From: Frateuria flava
GTDB taxonomy: Bacteria > Pseudomonadota > Gammaproteobacteria > Xanthomonadales > Rhodanobacteraceae
Reading direction: 5' to 3'
NCBI RefSeq assembly: GCF_017837635.1
Contig: NZ_JAGJRS010000008.1
Coordinates: 1 to 64,000 of the forward strand
Length of the DNA stretch: 64,000 bases
Shown: positions 45,527 to 55,636 of the stretch, piece after piece
Layout: each line of letters begins with the position of its first letter
How positions within the stretch are numbered: position 1 is the first letter of the stretch
Position numbers and translations under genes: made by a program
The notes under the pieces: generated by a model
Seen by the model: the letters and a program-made list of their open reading frames with translations, nothing else
Database searches by the model: none
What the model was told of the DNA's origin: nothing

Positions 45527-46720
45527 ATGCGCGTCTCCACCCACTGGATGCAGCAGCAGTCGGTCAACACGATGATGGACCGGCAGGGCGACCTGTCCGG
45601 CATCCAGACCCAGATGGGCACCGGCAAGCGCATCAACCAGCCCTCCGACGATCCCGTAGGCGCTGCGCGCGCGGTCGAGCTGACCCACCTGGGCGCCGAC
45701 ACCGCGCAGTACCAGCGCAACATCACTTCAGCCAATGCGCGACTGGGGCTGGAAGACCAGGTGCTCGGCTCGGTCAACAACGTGCTCGGTCGCGTGCGCA
45801 CGCTGCTGCTGCAGGGTATGAACGCCACGCAGACCGACGAGTCGCGCAGCGACATGGCGGCCGAGATGGTGCAGTTGCGTGGCCAGCTGCTGGGCATCGC
45901 CAACAGCAAGGATTCGCAGGGCGATTACATCTTTGCCGGCAACCGCACCGGCGCACAGCCATTCATGTCGCAGGGCGGTGGCGTGAGCTACGTCGGCGAC
46001 GAGGGTCAGCGCATGGTGGCCGCGGGCCCCGGCCTGCAGGTGGCCACCGGCGACCCCGGCAGCGGCATCTTCATGAACGTCGCTACCGGCAACGGCACGT
46101 TCGCTGTCGCAGCCGGCGCCGGCAACAGCGGCACCGCCGTGGCAGGGGCGAGCAGTGTCGTCGACGCTGACGCGTGGGATGGCGCCAGCTACCAGGTCAC
46201 CTTCACCGCCGCGGACACGTTTGAAGTACGCGATGGCGGCGGCGCACTGGTCACCAGCGGAAGCTATGACGCCGGCAAGGGCGGCACCGTTGCCTTCCGC
46301 GGCGTGCAGGTGGCGTTCTCCGGCACGCCGGCGGCAGGCGACAGCTTCAGCGTGGCGCCCTCGTCCAACCAGAGCATGTTCGACACGCTGGACGGCATCA
46401 TCGCCACGCTGACCAAGCCCGGCAGCGGCGGCGCAGACATGCAGAACGCGCTCAACGGCCAGCTGGCCAATCTCGACCAGGCGGTCGGTTCGGTCATCGA
46501 GGCGCGCGCTGCCGTAGGCGGGCGCATGAACGCGCTCGACCAGCAGGCCTCGCTCAACGACGACCTGACCCTGCAGTACAAGAGCGCGCTGTCCAACGTG
46601 CAGGATCTGGATTACTACGATGCGGTGAGCAAGCTGAGCCTGCAGAGCTCCGCATTGCAGGCGGCGCAGCTGACCTTCAGCAAGCTGCAGAACATGTCGT
46701 TGTTCGACTACATCAAATAG
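45527..46720 (+). CDS. flgL: Flagellar hook-filament junction protein FlgL
   Basis: A 397-residue hook-associated protein 3. MRVSTHWMQQQSVNTMMDRQ, TGKRINQPSDDPVGAARAVEL and the C-terminal LQSSALQAAQLTFSKLQNMS show the flagellin-like ends of FlgL. The middle (about 170-270) has strand-rich inserts. A hairpin with a nine-T run follows and should end the flgK-flgL message. Confidence 0.96.
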   Translation: MRVSTHWMQQQSVNTMMDRQGDLSGIQTQMGTGKRINQPSDDPVGAARAVELTHLGADTAQYQRNITSANARLGLEDQVLGSVNNVLGRVRTLLLQGMNATQTDESRSDMAAEMVQLRGQLLGIANSKDSQGDYIFAGNRTGAQPFMSQGGGVSYVGDEGQRMVAAGPGLQVATGDPGSGIFMNVATGNGTFAVAAGAGNSGTAVAGASSVVDADAWDGASYQVTFTAADTFEVRDGGGALVTSGSYDAGKGGTVAFRGVQVAFSGTPAAGDSFSVAPSSNQSMFDTLDGIIATLTKPGSGGADMQNALNGQLANLDQAVGSVIEARAAVGGRMNALDQQASLNDDLTLQYKSALSNVQDLDYYDAVSKLSLQSSALQAAQLTFSKLQNMSLFDYIK

Positions 46721-46736
46721 CGCACGACTCTCCAGT

Positions 46737-46803
46737 AGCCCGCTTGCGGGCGACGTCTTTTTTTTTGCGAGATCAAGGCAGAAGCATCGCCCGCAAGCGG
46801 GCT
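46737..46803 (+). terminator. Terminator after flgL within a paired palindrome
   Basis: GCCCGCTTGCGGGC (46738-46751) forms a six-pair hairpin followed within seven bases by nine T residues (46758-46766). The arm AGCCCGCTTGCGGGCGA is repeated in inverted form at 46787-46803, so the unit may have come from a dispersed palindrome. Confidence 0.75.
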
Positions 46804-46870
46804 CCCGCAAAAGGTTGGACCTCGTTTCGCGCGCGATTCGACAAAACATCGAAAAAAGCAGTTGACCCAC

Positions 46871-46897
46871 TCAAGTTTCCATGATTGACGTCGAAAA
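46871..46897 (+). promoter_or_regulatory. Sigma-28 promoter of fliC
   Basis: TCAAGTTT, an 11-base spacer and GTCGAAAA fit the FliA consensus (one mismatch in -35, two in -10). The start codon lies 90 bases after it, giving a leader of about 80 bases. Confidence 0.85.
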
Positions 46898-46986
46898 AGG
46901 TCCTGAGGCGGCGGTGTTCCCCACGGAATCCCCGCTGGCTACCACCGCCGGCCACCGGCACTAAGACCCTATTCGGAGAAATTCCC

Positions 46987-48396
46987 ATGGTCATGAGCGT
47001 CAACACCAACATCAGCTCGCTGAACGCCCAGAACAACCTGGCGAAGTCGCAGAGCAAACTCGCCACCGCGATCGAGCGCCTGTCCTCGGGCATGCGCATC
47101 AACAGCGCGAAGGACGATGCCGCCGGCCTCGCCATCTCGACGCGCTTCACCACCCAGATCAACGGCCTGAACCAGGCCGTCAGCAACGCCAACGACGGCA
47201 TCTCCCTGGCGCAGACCACCGAGTCGGCGCTGAACGAGGTGACCAACAACATGCAGCGCATCCGCCAGCTGGCGGTGCAGTCGGCCAACGCCACCAACTC
47301 CGATTCCGACCGCCAGGCGCTCAACGCCGAGGTCGAACAGCGCTTGGCCGAGATCACCCGTATCGCCACGCAGACCACCTTCAACGGTCGTCACGTGCTG
47401 GACGGCAGCTTCGGCAAGGCCGCCTTCCAGGTCGGCGCCAACGTCGGCGAGACGATCTCGGTCAACCTGAGTCAGGGCGTCAAGACCAGCCAGGTCGGCC
47501 AGATCGCCACGGCCAGCTCCAGCGCCTTCTCCACGGGCCTGAAGATCGACGGCGACCTGACCGTGCAGATCGGCAGCGGCAGCACGGTCAACGTCGCCAA
47601 GGGCACCTACACGTCCGTGGACGACCTGGCCAAGGCGATCAACACCGCGGCCAGCAAGGCCGGTGCCACCGGTGACGTGGCCACCGTTGCCGCCTCCGGC
47701 GAGCTGACGATCACCAACCCCTCGGCCACCGACGCGGTGACCTTCGCTGGCCAGGTGGCGACCGATCTGGGCATCCCGACCGTGGCCGGTGGCGGCGCCG
47801 CTGCCGACAGTACGGGTGCTGCCGACGCCGTCGGCGACATCATCCTGGGTTCGGGCGACCTGACCCTGAAGGTCGGCGACGGCGCAGCCGTGGCCATCGG
47901 CGCCGGCACCTATCACGGCGTGCAGGAACTGGCCGATGCGATCAACGCCAAGGGCATCAACGGCCTGCACGCCTCGGTGGACGAGAACAACAAGCTGCAG
48001 CTGGCGGCGCAGGACACCCTGGTCGTCGGTGGCACCGATGCCACCAAGGCCGGCCTGACGGCGGGCACCAACGTGCTCGACGGCGCGCTGAGCGACGTCA
48101 ACATCAAGACGGTCTCCGGTGCGAACGACACCATCGACCGCATCGACGCGGCGCTGGCCTCGATCAGCTCCATGCGCAGCGACCTCGGCGCGGTGCAGAA
48201 CCGCTTTACCTCCACCATCGCCAACCTGCAGACCATCTCGCAGAACCTGTCTGCCTCGCGCAGCCAGATCCAGGATGCGGACTTCGCGGCCGAGACGGCC
48301 AACATGTCCAGCGCGAACATCCTGCAGCAGGCCGGTGTCTCGGTGCTGGCCCAGGCCAACTCCACCACGCAGAGCGTGCTCAAGCTCCTGCAGTAA
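46987..48396 (+). CDS. fliC: Flagellin FliC
   Basis: A 469-residue filament subunit. The N-terminal D0/D1 part has [20 protein letters not shown] and [20 protein letters not shown]; the C-terminal part has [20 protein letters not shown] and [20 protein letters not shown]. The variable centre (about 180-370) contains two related strand-helix units of the flagellin-IN type, [20 protein letters not shown] and [20 protein letters not shown]. The ATG at 46987 is eight bases after GGAG. Expression by sigma-28 is expected from the upstream promoter. Confidence 0.97.
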   Translation: MVMSVNTNISSLNAQNNLAKSQSKLATAIERLSSGMRINSAKDDAAGLAISTRFTTQINGLNQAVSNANDGISLAQTTESALNEVTNNMQRIRQLAVQSANATNSDSDRQALNAEVEQRLAEITRIATQTTFNGRHVLDGSFGKAAFQVGANVGETISVNLSQGVKTSQVGQIATASSSAFSTGLKIDGDLTVQIGSGSTVNVAKGTYTSVDDLAKAINTAASKAGATGDVATVAASGELTITNPSATDAVTFAGQVATDLGIPTVAGGGAAADSTGAADAVGDIILGSGDLTLKVGDGAAVAIGAGTYHGVQELADAINAKGINGLHASVDENNKLQLAAQDTLVVGGTDATKAGLTAGTNVLDGALSDVNIKTVSGANDTIDRIDAALASISSMRSDLGAVQNRFTSTIANLQTISQNLSASRSQIQDADFAAETANMSSANILQQAGVSVLAQANSTTQSVLKLLQ

Positions 48397-48409
48397 CCGT
48401 TGCAGACCG

Positions 48410-48437
48410 GAGGCGGCCGCGGCAACGCGGCCGCCTC
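48410..48437 (+). terminator. Strong hairpin between fliC and fliD (terminator or attenuator)
   Basis: GAGGCGGCCGC, loop GGCAAC and GCGGCCGCCTC form a perfect eleven-pair stem 14 bases after the fliC stop, followed only by TCCCTT. It may limit read-through into fliD or stabilise the fliC message. Confidence 0.6.
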
Positions 48438-48460
48438 TCCCTTGAAAGGAACCCAGGCCC

Positions 48461-49867
48461 ATGGCAGTCACCGTAAGCTCAACCTCCCCCACGACGGGTT
48501 TGCTGACTTCCATGGGCGTGGGCTCCGGCATCGACGTCGAAAAGCTCGTCACGACCCTGGTCAACGCCAAGAAGAAGCCGCAGCAGGACCAGATCACCAA
48601 CCAGGCGACCGCCACCAACACCGAACTCTCCGCGCTGGGGCAGGTCAGCTCAGCGCTGTCCGCGCTGCAATCGGCCCTGGCGCCCCTGAAGGACGGCAGC
48701 GCCTTCAACGCACGCTCGATCAGCAGCTCGGACAGCACCATCGTCTCGGCGGGCAGCGCCGCCGGCACCGCCGCCGCGGTCAGCGGCAGCTACAAGATCG
48801 ATGTCACCAAGCTCGCCAGCGGGCTGAAGGCCAATTCCGGTGCCTTTGCCAACGCCAATACGGCCGTGGGTACCGGGACGCTCACGCTGGCGGTGGGCGG
48901 CCAGTCGATGAGCCTGTCCCTGGACGACAGCAACAATTCGCTTGCGGCCATCCGCGATGCGATCAACAAGTCGCCGGACAACCCCGGCATCGCTGCAACC
49001 ATCGTCACCGGCGACGATGGCTCCCACCTGGTGCTCAGCAGCACGCGCACCGGCGCGTCCAACGGCTTCACGGTAAGCAGCAGCGGTGGCGACGGCGGGC
49101 TGGCCGCGCTCAACTACGATCCTGCCGCCTCCAGCGGCAATGCGCTCAGCGTGATAAGTGCGGCCCAGGACGCCCAATACAGCATCGACGGACTGCCCGC
49201 CCACAGCGCGAGCAACACCGTGGACGGCGCCATCGACGGGCTGACGCTGGCTCTTGCCAAGGAAGGGACCAGTACCGTCACGGTCGCCAACGATGGCTCG
49301 AAAGCCACCTCGGCGCTGAGCAACCTGGTCAACACCTACAACAGCTTCGTCGGCATCTACCAGGCGCTGACCCGTTACGACACCACCAGCGGCAGCGCCG
49401 GTGCGATGATCGGTGACGCCACGCTCAACGGCATCAGCGCCAAGCTTGCGCGCGTCGTCAGTGGTGCCGCCAATGGCGCGACGCTTGCTTCCATCGGCAT
49501 CTCGCTGCAAGTGGACGGGACGCTCAAGCTCGACAGCGACAAGCTTGGCACGGCCCTGTCCGACGGCGGCGCCAAGGTCGCCAACCTGTTCGGTGGGGAC
49601 GGCGGCTTCAGCGCGCTTCTTTCCGGCCAACTGGACCAGTGGATGGGCGACTCGGGCGTGATTGCCGGCCGCACCAAGGACCTGAGCGCCAAGCTCAAGG
49701 ACCTCGGCGACCAGCAGAAGGTGCTCGACAGCCGCATGGCCGATCTCACCGCGCGCTACCAGGCCCAGTTCACCGCGCTGGATACGCTGATGAGCAAGCT
49801 CAACAGCACCAGCAGCTACCTCACCCAGCAATTCGACGCGCTCACCGCGGCGGCAAAGAACAAGTAA
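48461..49867 (+). CDS. fliD: Flagellar filament cap protein FliD
   Basis: A 468-residue cap protein (hook-associated protein 2) that helps flagellin fold at the filament tip. SMGVGSGIDVEKLVTTLVNA is the typical N-terminus, and FTALDTLMSKLNSTSSYLTQ the C-terminal helix. The FliD-specific centre includes GTLTLAVGGQSMSLSLDDSN and QYSIDGLPAHSASNTVDGAI. A GAAAGGA ribosome-binding site supports the ATG. fliS follows after 15 bases. Confidence 0.96.
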   Translation: MAVTVSSTSPTTGLLTSMGVGSGIDVEKLVTTLVNAKKKPQQDQITNQATATNTELSALGQVSSALSALQSALAPLKDGSAFNARSISSSDSTIVSAGSAAGTAAAVSGSYKIDVTKLASGLKANSGAFANANTAVGTGTLTLAVGGQSMSLSLDDSNNSLAAIRDAINKSPDNPGIAATIVTGDDGSHLVLSSTRTGASNGFTVSSSGGDGGLAALNYDPAASSGNALSVISAAQDAQYSIDGLPAHSASNTVDGAIDGLTLALAKEGTSTVTVANDGSKATSALSNLVNTYNSFVGIYQALTRYDTTSGSAGAMIGDATLNGISAKLARVVSGAANGATLASIGISLQVDGTLKLDSDKLGTALSDGGAKVANLFGGDGGFSALLSGQLDQWMGDSGVIAGRTKDLSAKLKDLGDQQKVLDSRMADLTARYQAQFTALDTLMSKLNSTSSYLTQQFDALTAAAKNK

Positions 49868-49882
49868 GCGAGGAAAACCATC

Positions 49883-50293
49883 ATGGCATTCGGATATGGC
49901 GCCGGCGCTTATCAGCAGATCCGCTCGCACGGCGGCGTGGAGTCGGCCGACCCGCACGGCCTGATCACGCTGCTGATGGACGGCGCGCTCGAGCGCCTGG
50001 TCACCGCACGCGGCCACATGCAACGCGCCGAGATCGGCCCCAAGGGCGAACTCATCGGCCGCTGCATCGAGATCATCGGCGGCCTGCGCGATGCGCTCAA
50101 CCACGAGGTCGACACGCCGCTGGTCGGCCAGCTCGACCAGCTCTACGACTACATGAGCCGCCGCCTGCTGCACGCGAACCTGCGCAACGACGTCGGCGCA
50201 CTCGACGAGGTCAGCACCCTGTTGCAGAAGGTGCGCAACAGCTGGGTGCAGGTGCCGCTGGAAGCCCGTCGTCCCGCCGGCGCCGCCGCGTGA
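49883..50293 (+). CDS. fliS: Flagellin export chaperone FliS
   Basis: A 136-residue helical chaperone that binds the C-terminus of flagellin. GAYQQIRSHGGVESADPHGL and ITLLMDGALERLVTARGHMQ form the conserved N-terminal half. Its stop overlaps the GTG of the next gene (GTGA), coupling it to the FliT-like protein as in most gammaproteobacteria. Confidence 0.95.
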   Translation: MAFGYGAGAYQQIRSHGGVESADPHGLITLLMDGALERLVTARGHMQRAEIGPKGELIGRCIEIIGGLRDALNHEVDTPLVGQLDQLYDYMSRRLLHANLRNDVGALDEVSTLLQKVRNSWVQVPLEARRPAGAAA

Positions 50294-50574
50294 ACGACGC
50301 ATTGCCGCTCGCCCTGGCGATGACGCTAACCCGCGCCATGCTCGACGCGGCCCGCGTCGGCGACTGGGAACAACTGGTCGCACTGGAGGCCGAACGCCAT
50401 CCGTTGGTCATGCGGCCGGTGGCACAGGACGAGGACAGCGTGCGCCAGCTGGGCGAACTGCTTGCGCTGGACCGGGAACTGAACGCGCTGGTCGCGCAGG
50501 CGCGCGACCAGGCCGGGTCGCAATGGCAGGCCGGACAGGATCGCGCCCGCGCGATCGCCGCCTACGGCGGCTGA
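50290..50574 (+). CDS. fliT: FliT-like flagellar chaperone
   Basis: A 94-residue, mostly helical protein starting at the GTG that overlaps the fliS stop. WEQLVALEAERHPLV and LLALDRELNALVAQARDQ are in the pattern of small FliT proteins, which act as chaperones for FliD. Sequence signature is weak, so the assignment rests mainly on position and size. No gene is seen between 50575 and 51054 except a repeat-borne open frame. Confidence 0.7.
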   Translation: MNDALPLALAMTLTRAMLDAARVGDWEQLVALEAERHPLVMRPVAQDEDSVRQLGELLALDRELNALVAQARDQAGSQWQAGQDRARAIAAYGG

Positions 50575-50599
50575 CGCCCTGCACCTTCGTGCCGCGGCC

Positions 50600-51058
50600 A
50601 TGGGCCAAGGCGTGCGGAAGTGGCATCAGATGGCCCTTGCTCCCTCTCCCCTCCGGGGAGAGGGCTGGGGTGAGGGGCCAGGGCTTGCGGGAAGTTGTGT
50701 ACAGGCCCTTGCGCCCTCTCCCCTCCGGGGAGACGGCTGGGGTGAGGGGCCAAGGCTTGCGGGAAGTTGTGTACAGGCCCTTGCTCCCTCTCCCCTCCGG
50801 GGAGAGGGCTGGGGTGAGGGGCCAAGGCTTGCGGGAAGTTGTGTACGAGCCAGATCAGGTCTAGCTGTCGGGACGAAAATCAGGTGGGCTCGACAGAAGC
50901 TCCCCCGCGAGCCCCGGCCCCTCACCCCAACCCTCTCCCCGGAGGGGAGAGGGGGCAATCGTCGTCCTTGCGGACGGCTGTCATTTAATAAGAGCGGGGC
51001 CGGCCCGCCGCTTGCATACTCACCCCCGATGAACCCCGCCGTCGGAGAAACGACATGA
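50600..51058 (+). CDS. Repeat-borne open frame between fliT and pilZ (doubtful gene)
   Basis: A 152-codon frame starting 25 bases after the fliT stop and ending with a TGA that overlaps the pilZ start (ATGA, 51055-51058). It passes through three tandem 72-bp repeats, so the product repeats [15 protein letters not shown] three times. It is probably not a functional protein but it bridges the gap in the same way as the frames before imuA, dnaE2 and fliI. Confidence 0.2.
   Translation: MGQGVRKWHQMALAPSPLRGEGWGEGPGLAGSCVQALAPSPLRGDGWGEGPRLAGSCVQALAPSPLRGEGWGEGPRLAGSCVRARSGLAVGTKIRWARQKLPREPRPLTPTLSPEGRGGNRRPCGRLSFNKSGAGPPLAYSPPMNPAVGETT
50632..50847 (+). repeat. Three tandem 72-bp repeats between fliT and pilZ
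   Basis: Units at 50632-50703, 50704-50775 and 50776-50847 differ by only a few bases. Each holds the CTCTCCCCTCCGGGGAGAGG hairpin and GGCTTGCGGGAAGTTGTGTA. The arrays lack unique spacers. Confidence 0.95.
50917..50955 (-). repeat. Inverted copy of the CTCTCCCC repeat
   Basis: GGCCCCTCACCCCAACCCTC...GGAGGGGAGAGGG is the reverse complement of the core of the 72-bp units and closes the repeat block in inverted orientation, as in the flgI element. Confidence 0.85.
51001..51016 (+). promoter_or_regulatory. Possible sigma-54 promoter of pilZ
   Basis: CGGCCCGCCGCTTGCA has GG and GC ten bases apart and a good TTGCA, but the -24 box deviates from TGGCAC. It lies 39 bases before the start codon. Confidence 0.3.
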
Positions 51059-51609
51059 CCGCCAGCGCCTGGAACGAGTTCGAGCAGCGCCTTGCCTGCG
51101 AGGACAGCTGGCATGCCGACAGCCAGGCGCTTGCCTGGCCGCTCCCCGAAGGGCTCGCCCAGCGGCTGGCGGAGCGAAACGCCGCCGCGCTCGCTTCGGT
51201 GGCCGCGCTGGAAGAACGCCGCGCCGAAAGCGCCGACGACGACAATCCGGTGATGCAGGAACTGTCGAGGCTGGACGCCAAACTCAACGCGCTGATCGAC
51301 ATGATCAACCGCATGGCCACGCCCGCCGACGCGCTGCCGCCGCGCCAGGCGTTGCGCTTCAACGCCATTGGCGCCGTATTGCCGGCGGCGCTGGTTCCCG
51401 CCGGCGAGGGGCTGCTGTTGCGCCTGCGTTTCGACGCCTGTCCGGGCATGCCGCTGGAGCTGCCCGCGCAGGTGGCGCGTCGGTTCGACGACGGCAGCGT
51501 CTTCGTCGCCTTTCACGCGCTCGGCGATGGCGTCGCAGCGTCACTCGAACGGTTCGTGTTTCGTCACCACCGACGCAAAGTGGCAGGTGCGCGTCAGGCC
51601 GGGATCTGA
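51055..51609 (+). CDS. PilZ-domain protein of the flagellar cluster (non-canonical)
   Basis: A 184-residue protein with a helical N-terminal half (about 1-85, including ELSRLDAKLNALIDMINRMA) and a C-terminal PilZ-like barrel (about 95-175). The barrel starts PPRQALRFNAIGAVLP. An R-x3-R pair is present, but the following D/N-x-S-x-x-G motif is not intact (N-A-I-G), so cyclic di-GMP binding may be weak or lost. Relatives sit between fliT and fleQ in xanthomonads. A GGAGA ribosome-binding site precedes the ATG. Confidence 0.75.
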   Translation: MTASAWNEFEQRLACEDSWHADSQALAWPLPEGLAQRLAERNAAALASVAALEERRAESADDDNPVMQELSRLDAKLNALIDMINRMATPADALPPRQALRFNAIGAVLPAALVPAGEGLLLRLRFDACPGMPLELPAQVARRFDDGSVFVAFHALGDGVAASLERFVFRHHRRKVAGARQAGI

Positions 51610-51865
51610 CCGGCCGCCGTCGCAGCGTGAGCGCTGCACGGCCAACACGTGAAGCACTTCACAGAATCACCACATCCCGCGTCGTCCGTTTGACGGCCGC
51701 CCGGGGTGACGGTGTCGTGCTGTGTCACTCCGCCGACGGATGCCTGGCGCCGGCAAACCGTCGCCGATGCTCGGTTCCCGCGTAACGCCATGTCGACACA
51801 ATCTTCACATGTGACGCATTAGGGCCACTCGCCCGTCCGCGGACAGGCGCAACAGCCGCGAACGC

Positions 51866-51881
51866 TGGCCTTCTTCTTGCT
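51866..51881 (+). promoter_or_regulatory. Possible sigma-54 promoter of fleQ
   Basis: TGGCCTTCTTCTTGCT has GG and GC ten bases apart, with TTGCT at -12 and TGGCC at -24. It would give a leader of about 96 bases. The region 51610-51987 otherwise holds a palindrome GTGAAGCACTTCAC at 51649-51662 and no gene. Confidence 0.45.
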
Positions 51882-51987
51882 CCCTCCCTCGCGTGACCGG
51901 TGACGGAAAGCCGGCAGTCCAAGAAGTACGAACACTGCAGGACAGCCGGCGGTTCGTCGTTCAGCGCGTCAAGCGGAGGCATACACA

Positions 51988-53415
<1,428 letters not shown>

Positions 53416-53423
53416 TTCCGGCG

Positions 53424-53521
53424 CCAATGGTCAATGGTCAATGGGGAATCGTTGGCGCGCTCAAGCGGCCATGCGCGCCGAGGAACGCTTCTGCGATTGA
53501 CCATTGGCCATTGACCATTCC
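53424..53521. repeat. Inverted 'CAATGGTCAATGG' repeat between fleQ and fliE
   Basis: CCAATGGTCAATGGTCAATG at 53424 and GATTGACCATTGGCCATTGA at 53495 are inverted, each with short internal direct repeats. It lies just upstream of the fliE promoter, where activator sites are expected, but it also resembles a dispersed repeat. Confidence 0.7.
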
Positions 53522-53532
53522 CGGCCCCTCAC

Positions 53533-53548
53533 TGGCACACCTCGTGCA
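53533..53548 (+). promoter_or_regulatory. Sigma-54 promoter of the fliE operon
   Basis: TGGCACACCTCGTGCA has a perfect -24 box and GG/GC spaced by ten bases. The fliE start is 41 bases after the -12 GC, the same distance as for flgB. Confidence 0.88.
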
Positions 53549-53588
53549 ACCCCTCCCCTGAAAACCCGCCACGCGCCGGAAACCCGAC

Positions 53589-53912
53589 ATGAGCACGATC
53601 GACGTCAACAACCTGCTCGCCCAGATGCGCCAGATCTCCAGCCAGGTGCGCCCGGCGGAGAGCGCGCTGAAGGCGGCGCCGGCGGCGAAGGCGGACTTCG
53701 GCGCGCTGCTGAAGGAATCGATCGGCAGCGTCGGCCAGAGCCAGCAGCAGGCTGGACAGATGGCGGCGGCGTTCGAGCGCGGCGATCCGGGCGCGGACCT
53801 GGGCCGCACCATGGTGGCGATCCAGAAGGCCGATCTCTCGCTGCGCACGATGACCGAAGTGCGCAACAAGCTGGTCGATGCCTACAAGGAAATCATGAAC
53901 ATGCCGGTGTGA
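53589..53912 (+). CDS. fliE: Flagellar hook-basal body protein FliE
   Basis: A 107-residue junction protein between the MS ring and the rod. The C-terminal half carries the family pattern MVAIQKADLSLRTMTEVRNK and LVDAYKEIMNMPV. It is the first gene of the fliEFGHIJK operon, with its own sigma-54 promoter. The gap to fliF is 47 bases. Confidence 0.96.
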   Translation: MSTIDVNNLLAQMRQISSQVRPAESALKAAPAAKADFGALLKESIGSVGQSQQQAGQMAAAFERGDPGADLGRTMVAIQKADLSLRTMTEVRNKLVDAYKEIMNMPV

Positions 53913-53959
53913 GCACCGGCCTGACGTTCTCTCTCCCGCTTTACGGATGATTCGTACCC

Positions 53960-55630
53960 ATGGCTGACAACGCCATCGCCACCACCGACAGCCCGGCCAA
54001 TCGCTTCGACCTCAAGCAGCTCGCGCGCAGCCCGGCCTCCCGCCAGTTGCTGCTGCTGGTCGGCATGGCCGCGGCCGTCGCCCTGGGCGTGGCCGTGGTG
54101 CTGTGGTCGCGCGGTCCCAACTGGGGCCTGCTCTACGCGGGCCTGGGCCAGCAGGACGCCGCCGCGATCACCCAGGCATTGCAGTCGACCAACACGCCCT
54201 ACCAGCTCGGCAACGACGGCAGCTCGATCATGGTGCCGGCCTCCGATCTCGCCGCCGTGCGCCTGCGCCTGGCCGGGCAGGGCCTGCCGCAGGGCACCGC
54301 CTCGAACGCGATGCCGCAGGCCGACTCGCCCTTCGGCATGAGCGACCTGGCCGAGCGCACGCGCTACCAGCAGATGCTGGAGACCGACCTGGGCAACACC
54401 ATCGGCAGCCTGCAGGGCGTGCGCGCCGCGCGCGTGCACCTTGCCCTGGCCAAGCCCTCGGCCTTCATCCGCGACAGCCGCCAGGCCAGTGCCTCGGTGC
54501 TGGTGACGCTCTATCCCGGTCGGCAACTGGATGCGAGCCAGGTGGCCGCGATCGTGCACCTGGTGGCTGCCTCGGTGCCGGACCTGGATGCCAAGCAGGT
54601 GTCGGTGATCGACCAGCAGGGCCAGCTCCTGACCGGCAGCGATCCGGACAGCGCCGCCGCCGTGGGCGACAGCCGCCTGCGCCTGGCCACGCGGATGGAG
54701 AACAGCTACGCGCAGCGCATCGAGGAACTGCTCACGCCGCTGGTCGGCCCGGGCAAGGTGCACGCGCAGGTTTCGGTGGACCTGGACTTCAGCGCCACCG
54801 AAAAGGCCAGCGAAACCTTCGACCACGAACACCCGGCGCTGCGCAGCGAGCAGACCAGCAGCGAACACCGTGCCGACGGCAGCGCCGCCGACGGTGGCGT
54901 GCCCGGCGCGCTCAGCAACCAGCCACCGGTGATGGCCGCCCAGCCGACCGCCGCCAACCCCAACGCCGGCGGCAAGGCCGCGGCCGCGCCGACGGCCACC
55001 GCGCAGACCAGCACCGGCGACAGCTCCTCCAGCGCCACCCGCAACTACGAAGTGGGCCGCACCATCAGCCACACCAGCGACCCGGCCGGCCGGCTGGCGC
55101 GCCTGAGCGTGGCGGTGGTGGTCGACAACAAGACCGTGAGCGGCCCCAAGGGCGACACCAGCGTGCCGTTCACCCCGCAGGAACTGGACCACCTCACGCA
55201 GCTGGCCAAGAACGCGGTCGGCTTCGACCAGACCCGCGGCGACAGCGTCAGCGTGATCAACCAGGCCTTCCGCATGACGCCGGCCACCGATGCGCCCGAA
55301 CAGGCGCCGCTGTGGCAGCGCCCCGGCGCGCTGGACCTCATCAAGCAGGCGATCGGTGTGCTGATCGCGCTGATCGTCGCCTTCGGCCTGCTGCGGCCGC
55401 TGCTCAAGGGGCTGTTGCGCAGCGCGCCGCAACCGGCGCTGGCCGCCGCCGGGCCCGTGCCTACGGTTTCCGTGCGGATTGCCGATGACGATGACGAGGG
55501 GAACCGGCTGTCGGGACCGCAGGTGATCGGTTATGAGCAGAAAGTGGGACTGGCGCGACGCATGGTCAGCGACAACCCCAAGCAGGTGGCGCAGGTGGTC
55601 AGGAACTGGGTCAGCGAGGACGGCGGCTAA
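53960..55630 (+). CDS. fliF: Flagellar MS-ring protein FliF
   Basis: A 556-residue inner-membrane ring protein. Two transmembrane helices enclose a large periplasmic part: about 30-50 (LLLLVGMAAAVALGVAVVLW) and about 455-475 (IGVLIALIVAFGLLRPLL). The ring-building motifs include YAGLGQQDAAAITQALQSTN and RVHLALAKPSAFIRDSRQAS. A Thr/Ala/Ser-rich linker lies near 300-360. The C-terminal tail that binds FliG is shorter in recognisable motifs but present (EQKVGLARRMVSDNPKQVAQ, VVRNWV). Confidence 0.96.
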   Translation: MADNAIATTDSPANRFDLKQLARSPASRQLLLLVGMAAAVALGVAVVLWSRGPNWGLLYAGLGQQDAAAITQALQSTNTPYQLGNDGSSIMVPASDLAAVRLRLAGQGLPQGTASNAMPQADSPFGMSDLAERTRYQQMLETDLGNTIGSLQGVRAARVHLALAKPSAFIRDSRQASASVLVTLYPGRQLDASQVAAIVHLVAASVPDLDAKQVSVIDQQGQLLTGSDPDSAAAVGDSRLRLATRMENSYAQRIEELLTPLVGPGKVHAQVSVDLDFSATEKASETFDHEHPALRSEQTSSEHRADGSAADGGVPGALSNQPPVMAAQPTAANPNAGGKAAAAPTATAQTSTGDSSSSATRNYEVGRTISHTSDPAGRLARLSVAVVVDNKTVSGPKGDTSVPFTPQELDHLTQLAKNAVGFDQTRGDSVSVINQAFRMTPATDAPEQAPLWQRPGALDLIKQAIGVLIALIVAFGLLRPLLKGLLRSAPQPALAAAGPVPTVSVRIADDDDEGNRLSGPQVIGYEQKVGLARRMVSDNPKQVAQVVRNWVSEDGG

Positions 55631-55636
55631 ACGTCG

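Noticed and set aside
50632-50847. Possible CRISPR array
   Set aside because: The units are head-to-tail copies of 72 bases including the would-be spacers; there are no unique spacers and no cas genes.
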